From contig JAFAVL010000462.1 of NCBI GenBank assembly GCA_019242465.1, positions 1-12,023 of the forward strand: a stretch of DNA of 12,023 nt, given 5' to 3'. The notes beneath the pieces are model-generated. The model made no database searches. It had not been told where the DNA came from and saw nothing but the letters and a program-made list of their open reading frames with translations. The translations under genes were made by a program, and so were the position numbers. Origin of the DNA: Chroococcidiopsidaceae cyanobacterium CP_BM_RX_35 (GTDB lineage Bacteria; Cyanobacteriota; Cyanobacteriia; Cyanobacteriales; Chroococcidiopsidaceae). Below are positions 8,787-12,023 of the stretch, piece by piece; position 1 is the stretch's first letter; every line of letters begins with the position of its first letter.

Positions 8787-9383
8787 ATGATCGCGCTATA
8801 TGACTTCACCCTGTCAGGAAACTGTTACAAAGTGCGTCTGATGCTGGCACTCTTAGGTTTGAAGTACAAAGTGATTCCGGTTAACTTACAAGCGGGTGAA
8901 CATAAGTCTACCGAATTTCTCAAGCGACATCCATTTGGTAAGGTTCCGGTTCTGGTCGATGGGGATACTGTCATTTGGGATTCTCAAGCAATTCTGGTCT
9001 ATCTTGCTCGTAAATACGGAGAAGATTGGTTGCCGAGCCACCCAGAATTAATGGGCAAGATCATGCAATGGTTATCAGTTGCGGCTCAGTCGATCGCCGA
9101 AAGCTTGGCGGCGGCTCGACGGCACTTTCTATTGAATGCTCAGGAAGATATTGATGCTGCTCAAAAAAAGGCATACGAGTTGCTTGGAGTGTTTGAGAAC
9201 CACTTAGGTGATCGCCATTGGCTGGAGTGCGATCACCCCACGATTGCAGACATTGCCTGTTTCCCCTACATTGCACTCGCTGCCGAGGGAAAAATTTCCC
9301 TAGATGCTTATCCGAGTGTAATTGCCTGGGTTGAGCGGGTTAAGCAGTATCCAGGCTATGTGGGTATGCCAGGATTGTCTTGA
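8787..9383 (+). CDS. Glutathione S-transferase family protein
   Basis: A 198-aa cytosolic GST, which conjugates glutathione to electrophiles or reduces peroxides; the natural substrate cannot be read from sequence. The thioredoxin-like N-terminal domain (about 1-76) shows SGNCYKVRL (10-18), where the Ser/Asn/Cys stretch occupies the catalytic position, then the cis-proline loop GKVPVL (P54) and the glutathione gamma-glutamyl-binding DSQAI (65-69). The helical C-terminal domain carries the N-capping box motif TIADIACFPY (152-161) and ends near WVERVKQYPGY. The ATG at 8787 follows AGGAG by 9 nt. The gene runs away from the glg cluster and probably stands alone. A broken copy of its codons for about residues 155-178 lies 760 bp downstream (10080-10149), which hints at a past tandem duplication. 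Assignment to a GST class is uncertain. Confidence 0.93.
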   Translation: MIALYDFTLSGNCYKVRLMLALLGLKYKVIPVNLQAGEHKSTEFLKRHPFGKVPVLVDGDTVIWDSQAILVYLARKYGEDWLPSHPELMGKIMQWLSVAAQSIAESLAAARRHFLLNAQEDIDAAQKKAYELLGVFENHLGDRHWLECDHPTIADIACFPYIALAAEGKISLDAYPSVIAWVERVKQYPGYVGMPGLS

Positions 9384-9403
9384 GGAATTTTGTCATAAAG
9401 GCA

Positions 9404-9429
9404 GCATGGAGCTATAGCATGGAGCTATA
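9404..9429. repeat. Perfect 13-bp tandem repeat, two copies
   Basis: GCATGGAGCTATA occurs twice head to tail (9404-9416 and 9417-9429). The junction creates the 8-bp palindrome GCTATAGC (9411-9418). The repeat lies between the converging GST gene and the 68-codon minus-strand gene and overlaps the last codon of the latter (its TAG stop is at 9427-9425). It may be a slippage product or the footprint of an insertion or excision event. Confidence 0.8.
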
Positions 9430-9631
9430 GTCCTCGCCCTGGTTTGCAGTCTGCAAAACCGAGAGCTTCATCATCTAGAAAACTTGCGAGTGCCATCTCC
9501 ACCACTGCCTCGACCGGGTATTCAATCTCAGTGGCGTGAGCGATGTATGCTAGTCTGATACGCTCTGGCATTCGGTCTAAAATCACCTGAGCATCAGTGG
9601 GTGACAATTGCTCTAATTTCGCGGATTGCAT
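9425..9631 (-). CDS. Short conserved-looking protein of unknown function (68 aa)
   Basis: I do not know the function. The protein is small, acidic and probably soluble. An N-terminal LSPTDAQVILDRMPERIRLA reads as amphipathic helix, followed by the distinctive YPVEAVVEMALASFLDDEAL and a short GFADCKPGRGL tail. It resembles a class of short cyanobacterial proteins with a SFLDxEALxF-like segment (recalled resemblance, not a search). The ATG at 9631 follows GGAG by about 10 nt. It starts 4 bp after the stop of the GIY-YIG gene on the same strand, so the two are probably co-transcribed and translationally coupled. The last codons run into a 13-bp tandem repeat, so the final residues may be altered relative to relatives. 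An antitoxin or accessory role to the nuclease-domain protein is possible but only guessed. Confidence 0.6.
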   Translation of the reverse strand: MQSAKLEQLSPTDAQVILDRMPERIRLAYIAHATEIEYPVEAVVEMALASFLDDEALGFADCKPGRGL

Positions 9632-9635
9632 TGGT

Positions 9636-10022
9636 CTAACTCTCCATTGGAATTTGAACGTTATACGGTGGCTCGGTTGCTCTCAAGATAATCGCTTCTA
9701 ACTCCGATAATAACGTTGCGCTTCTCCAATAGGGAATCGGATGAATGGTAATCCTAACGTCTTCGTCATTATATTTATCCAGCCATGCCCATAAGAACGC
9801 TTTGTTCCCACTGCTGAAGCGCCCACGCAAGCTTTTAGTCTTACCGATGTATAACAGTCCCTCATACTTATGCTTAACCGCATAGATTCCAGGACGGGAG
9901 GGAATGTTACTAAACTCACGACTCAATGAATAGCACTCATCAAAGGGGGTGAAGACGAACGTATCGAGGATTTTTCGCACCTCTACCCTGATTCCTTCAT
10001 CATCGTTAGGCATACGGGTCAT
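9636..10022 (-). CDS. GIY-YIG nuclease-domain protein
   Basis: A 128-aa single-domain protein of the GIY-YIG endonuclease superfamily. Visible signatures are PGIYAVKHKYEGLLYIGKTK (GIY at 45-47, YIG at 58-60), an Arg-rich LRGRF at about 65-69 where the conserved arginine lies, the metal-binding glutamate region LLSELEAIILRATEPPYN (about 104-121) and the terminal Asn of that motif. The family includes homing endonucleases, UvrC, the SLX1 resolvase and free-standing bacterial proteins of unknown role. With about 40 N-terminal residues of no recognised domain and no DNA-binding module, this is the free-standing type. The ATG at 10022 lacks a good ribosome binding site, and an ATG at 10013 is an alternative. 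It is followed after 4 bp by a 68-codon gene. The active-site set looks complete, so DNA cleavage is plausible, but the target is unknown. Confidence 0.8.
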   Translation of the reverse strand: MTRMPNDDEGIRVEVRKILDTFVFTPFDECYSLSREFSNIPSRPGIYAVKHKYEGLLYIGKTKSLRGRFSSGNKAFLWAWLDKYNDEDVRITIHPIPYWRSATLLSELEAIILRATEPPYNVQIPMES

Positions 10023-10079
10023 TCAAGCTTGAGTTCTAACGAGTAATAGAACTATTCATGATACAGATGAATTGACAGC

Positions 10080-10149
10080 GCCTGCTTCCCCTACGCTCGT
10101 CACACTCGCTGCCGATGGAAAAATTCCACTAGATGCTTATCCGAGTGTA
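10080..10149 (+). pseudogene. Decayed fragment of a GST gene (copy of positions 9255-9320)
   Basis: Positions 10103-10149 match GST-gene positions 9274-9320 at 44 of 47 bases. Further left, 10080-10094 matches 9255-9269 at 14 of 15 bases, and the two blocks are separated by 8 nt here against 4 nt in the intact gene. The 4-nt difference breaks the reading frame, so this is a dead remnant covering codons for about GST residues 157-178. Similarity stops at 10149, and the hicB-like ribosome binding site follows immediately. It is either the tail of a lost second GST gene or a short local duplication. The intervening 690 bp holds the GIY-YIG pair. Confidence 0.8.
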
Positions 10150-10163
10150 AAAGAGGCAGCAGG

Positions 10164-10382
10164 ATGAGCAAACTTAAGTATCCGATGGTGATTCAATGGT
10201 CAGTGGAAGACAATTGTTTTCTCGTCAGCTTCCCTGATTTTCCCGGACAACGCTGGCGGACGCACGGAGACACATACGAATCTGCTGTTGCCAACGGCAT
10301 CGAAGCGTTAGAGTCTCTCATCATTGCCTATGGAGCCGTAGGCGATCCACTGCCAAAGCCAACCGTTTGTCAAGTCGCTTAG
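10164..10382 (+). CDS. HicB-like antitoxin-family protein, no HicA partner nearby
   Basis: A 72-aa protein with the partial RNase H-like fold of HicB antitoxins: KYPMVIQWSVEDNCFLVSFP (5-24), DFPGQRWRTHGDTYESAVAN (25-44), then a helix IEALESLIIAYGAVG and the typical closing DPLPKPT. HicB proteins normally neutralise the HicA mRNA interferase, and many also carry a C-terminal DNA-binding segment. This one stops after the core fold, so it has no such segment. I see no HicA-sized gene in the roughly 140 bp upstream or 200 bp downstream, so it is solitary. The ATG at 10164 follows AGAGG by 7 nt, and that site abuts the GST remnant. Solitary HicB-like proteins are common in cyanobacteria; whether this one still regulates anything is unknown. 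Confidence 0.8.
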   Translation: MSKLKYPMVIQWSVEDNCFLVSFPDFPGQRWRTHGDTYESAVANGIEALESLIIAYGAVGDPLPKPTVCQVA

Positions 10383-10590
10383 ATTCTCAAGAACATCTCG
10401 CAGCAATTCTTGCATTAAGGTCGAAGGGCAATGTAAGTCATGAGCGGTGTTTATCCAAATTTGGAATTGACGATTCGACTAAGGGAAAACCAATGGACAT
10501 CATGACCTCCTGTTCTCTGGGATACCATGCATAGTGCATACTAAAGTTGAACTTAAACGGTGTATAGTCTCCACTTGAGTACACTTGGCA

Positions 10591-11310
10591 ATGCCGAGAA
10601 GTCTGCAATCTTTAGTGCAGGAACTGGCGCTCGCCCGTGATGAGCGAGAACTTCGCCTACCGTTTATGGATGCGGCTGGCGAGTTATTTGAGGCTCAACA
10701 TTGGGGAATTTCCCTGAGCAATCAAGAGGGGAAGCTAGAAACTGTCCATCTCAAAGGTCTACCCGACAGCTTTATTGACTACTACACCCGCTTTGGAATC
10801 ACCATCGATCCACTCCGAGAATATGTGATTAAGCATCATGCCCCAGTTCATGAACAGGTGTTGTTTACTGAAGAAAGTTGGAAGCGCAGCGCCTTATATA
10901 TTCACGGTTGCGGTCTTCAATATAATCACGAGCATGCCATGACAGGTCCAATCGTGGGTCATGGGCAACTAGTTGGAATGGTACATTTCGCCCGCATAAG
11001 TGGCTATCCTGCTTTTAATGCCAAAGATCTCGCAAATCTCAGTGCCCTGTGTGCTCATCTATCGGCGCAAAGAGCGCTGTTACGTGTTCACTCAAAGCGA
11101 CTGACATCAGAATGGGCAAATCGATTGACGGCTAGGGAGCTACAGATTGCAGAATTGGTAGCTCAAGGCTTGACGAATGTAGAGATTGGGGCAGAACTTT
11201 GGATCACACAAAATTCTGTTAAGCAAGCTCTCAAGCGTATGTTCCGAAAGCTCAATGTTTCTGCCCGCGCAGAATTGGTTGCCCGACTTCTACAGATGGA
11301 GAACTTGTAA
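10591..11310 (+). CDS. LuxR-type transcriptional regulator with GAF-like N-terminal half
   Basis: A 239-aa DNA-binding regulator. From the ATG at 10591, residues about 15-165 form a GAF-like sensory region (FEAQHWGISL, HAPVHEQVLF, MTGPIVGHGQLVGMVHFAR, DLANLSALCAHLSAQ). Residues about 179-236 are a LuxR/NarL helix-turn-helix (LTARELQIAELVAQGLTNVE, then TQNSVKQALKRMFRKLNV). The overall plan matches a family I recall from many filamentous cyanobacteria; I know no established ligand. The layout is not that of acyl-homoserine-lactone receptors, and no LuxI is present, so quorum sensing should not be assumed. It also lacks a phospho-receiver domain. A TTG at 10585 could start the frame two codons earlier, and a TGA at 10576 limits it. 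I prefer the ATG. Neither start has a strong ribosome binding site. It may control itself or neighbours; no target is visible. Confidence 0.88.
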   Translation: MPRSLQSLVQELALARDERELRLPFMDAAGELFEAQHWGISLSNQEGKLETVHLKGLPDSFIDYYTRFGITIDPLREYVIKHHAPVHEQVLFTEESWKRSALYIHGCGLQYNHEHAMTGPIVGHGQLVGMVHFARISGYPAFNAKDLANLSALCAHLSAQRALLRVHSKRLTSEWANRLTARELQIAELVAQGLTNVEIGAELWITQNSVKQALKRMFRKLNVSARAELVARLLQMENL

Positions 11311-11407
11311 CAACTGGGGAAATTCCAAGCCTGAGGTAGACGCGAAGCGGGAATTATTAGCAGCACATGGGTTGAACCCTACTAGATTTTAGTGGAGCGA
11401 AATTGAT

Positions 11408-11986
11408 ATGAGTGCTTTAACGTTACACATACCTCCAGTTCTCAGACTTACTGACGAGCAGTTTGAACAACTTGTCGCTGCTAACCGCGAGCTGCAATTG
11501 GAATTAACCGCCAGGGGGAAATTGATTATTATGCCGCCAACTGGGGGAGAAACAGGAAATAGAAACTTTGAAATTTATATCGATCTTGGTAATTGGAATC
11601 GTCAAACTCAGTTAGGAAAAGCTTTTGATTCTTCTACAGGATTTCGCTTACCTAATGGTGCAACTCGTTCCCCTGATGTTTCTTGGATGAGAATAGAGCG
11701 ATGGAATACCCTGACTCAGGAGCAAAGAAAAAAAATTCTACCCTTATGTCCAGATTTTGTAATTGAACTGGTTTCCGAAACCGATGAGTTGGAAGACGCT
11801 CAAGTAAAAATGCAAGAATACTTAGAAAGCGGTTTGCGGCTAGGTTGGTTGATCAATCCTAAAGCTAGACAAGTAGAGATTTTTCGCCCTAACCAAGAAG
11901 TTGAAATTTTAGACTCTCCCACAACTTTATCAGGTGAGGATGTTCTTCCAGAGTTTGTTTTTAATTTACAGCCAATTTTTGAATAG
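11408..11986 (+). CDS. Uma2-family (DUF820) nuclease-fold protein
   Basis: A 192-aa protein of the Uma2 family, which has a PD-(D/E)xK restriction-endonuclease-like fold and is greatly expanded in cyanobacteria; its biological role is not established. Family marks in order are an N-terminal helix with LTDEQFEQLVAANRELQLEL, MPPTGGETGNRN (42-53), SSTGFRLPNGATRSPDVSW with D90, PDFVIELVSETD with E120, and the KMQEYLESGLRLGWLINP block with K134. D90, E120 and K134 would form the metal-dependent catalytic triad, so the site looks intact. The length is normal, and both termini are inside the window. The ATG at 11408 follows TGGAG by about 10 nt. It lies 97 bp after the luxR-type gene on the same strand and may be read from the same transcript. 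Local base use is more A+T-rich than in the glg genes, which fits a mobile or accessory origin. Confidence 0.9.
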   Translation: MSALTLHIPPVLRLTDEQFEQLVAANRELQLELTARGKLIIMPPTGGETGNRNFEIYIDLGNWNRQTQLGKAFDSSTGFRLPNGATRSPDVSWMRIERWNTLTQEQRKKILPLCPDFVIELVSETDELEDAQVKMQEYLESGLRLGWLINPKARQVEIFRPNQEVEILDSPTTLSGEDVLPEFVFNLQPIFE

Positions 11987-12023
11987 ATACCTGAGCAAAG
12001 CGTGTTTTTACTTGGCAAGTGCC

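Noticed and set aside
9061..9276. Minus-strand frame inside the GST gene
   Set aside because: It is antisense to a clear GST coding sequence and has no recognisable protein features.
10388..10412. CAAGAA/TTCTTG hairpin after the hicB-like stop as a terminator
   Set aside because: The stem has six pairs, mostly A:T, with a 13-nt loop and no T-run; too weak to call.
10591..11310. Quorum-sensing LuxR receptor
   Set aside because: Only the C-terminal helix-turn-helix is shared. The N-terminal half is GAF-like, and there is no LuxI synthase; a role in acyl-homoserine-lactone sensing is unsupported.
11186..11392. A frameshifted longer end of the LuxR-type protein
   Set aside because: The in-frame C-terminus already ends where family members normally do, soon after the last helix, so no frameshift is needed.
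1..12023. tRNA, rRNA, CRISPR array, insertion sequence or prophage genes
   Set aside because: I saw no cloverleaf with conserved T-loop, no spaced direct-repeat array, no transposase motifs and no phage structural genes.

Overview
The window looks like chromosomal DNA of a cyanobacterium. The HIP1 octamer GCGATCGC occurs at least five times (193, 1589, 3360, 4265, 5173), and the accessory genes are of types common in cyanobacteria: a GAF-like/LuxR regulator, a Uma2-family protein, a HicB-like protein and a short protein of a cyanobacterial type. I infer a large-genome, possibly desiccation-tolerant lineage from the trehalose/GlgE genes, but the sequence alone does not fix the genus.

Positions 1-8410 (minus strand) hold a glucan/trehalose gene cluster. 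In order of transcription it runs glgE (maltosyltransferase), treS-mak (trehalose synthase fused to maltokinase), glgB (branching enzyme), and then, after a 294-bp gap with a strong hairpin, glgX (debranching enzyme, cut by the window edge). Together the products can turn trehalose into maltose, maltose into maltose-1-phosphate, and maltose-1-phosphate into branched alpha-1,4/1,6-glucan; GlgX can debranch the product. This is the GlgE pathway, best known from actinobacteria, and it runs separately from the ADP-glucose/GlgA route usual in cyanobacteria. All catalytic residues I can place are present. No gene that makes trehalose (OtsA/OtsB, TreY/TreZ) is visible here.

Positions 8411-8786 are a 376-bp divergent intergenic region between glgE (leftward) and a glutathione S-transferase gene (rightward, 8787-9383), with a candidate promoter for the latter.

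Positions 9384-12023 are a loose accessory region: a perfect 13-bp tandem repeat; a minus-strand pair encoding a GIY-YIG nuclease-domain protein and a 68-residue protein of unknown role; a decayed 70-bp copy of the end of the GST gene; an orphan HicB-like gene; a LuxR-type regulator with a GAF-like N-terminal half; and a Uma2-family nuclease-fold protein. The GST remnant suggests that this stretch grew by duplication or insertion next to the GST gene.

I saw no rRNA, tRNA, CRISPR array, transposase or prophage gene. The most interesting points are the complete GlgE module in a cyanobacterial setting, the hairpins that punctuate it, and the GST-fragment-flanked GIY-YIG unit. I did not find a clearly new molecular system.
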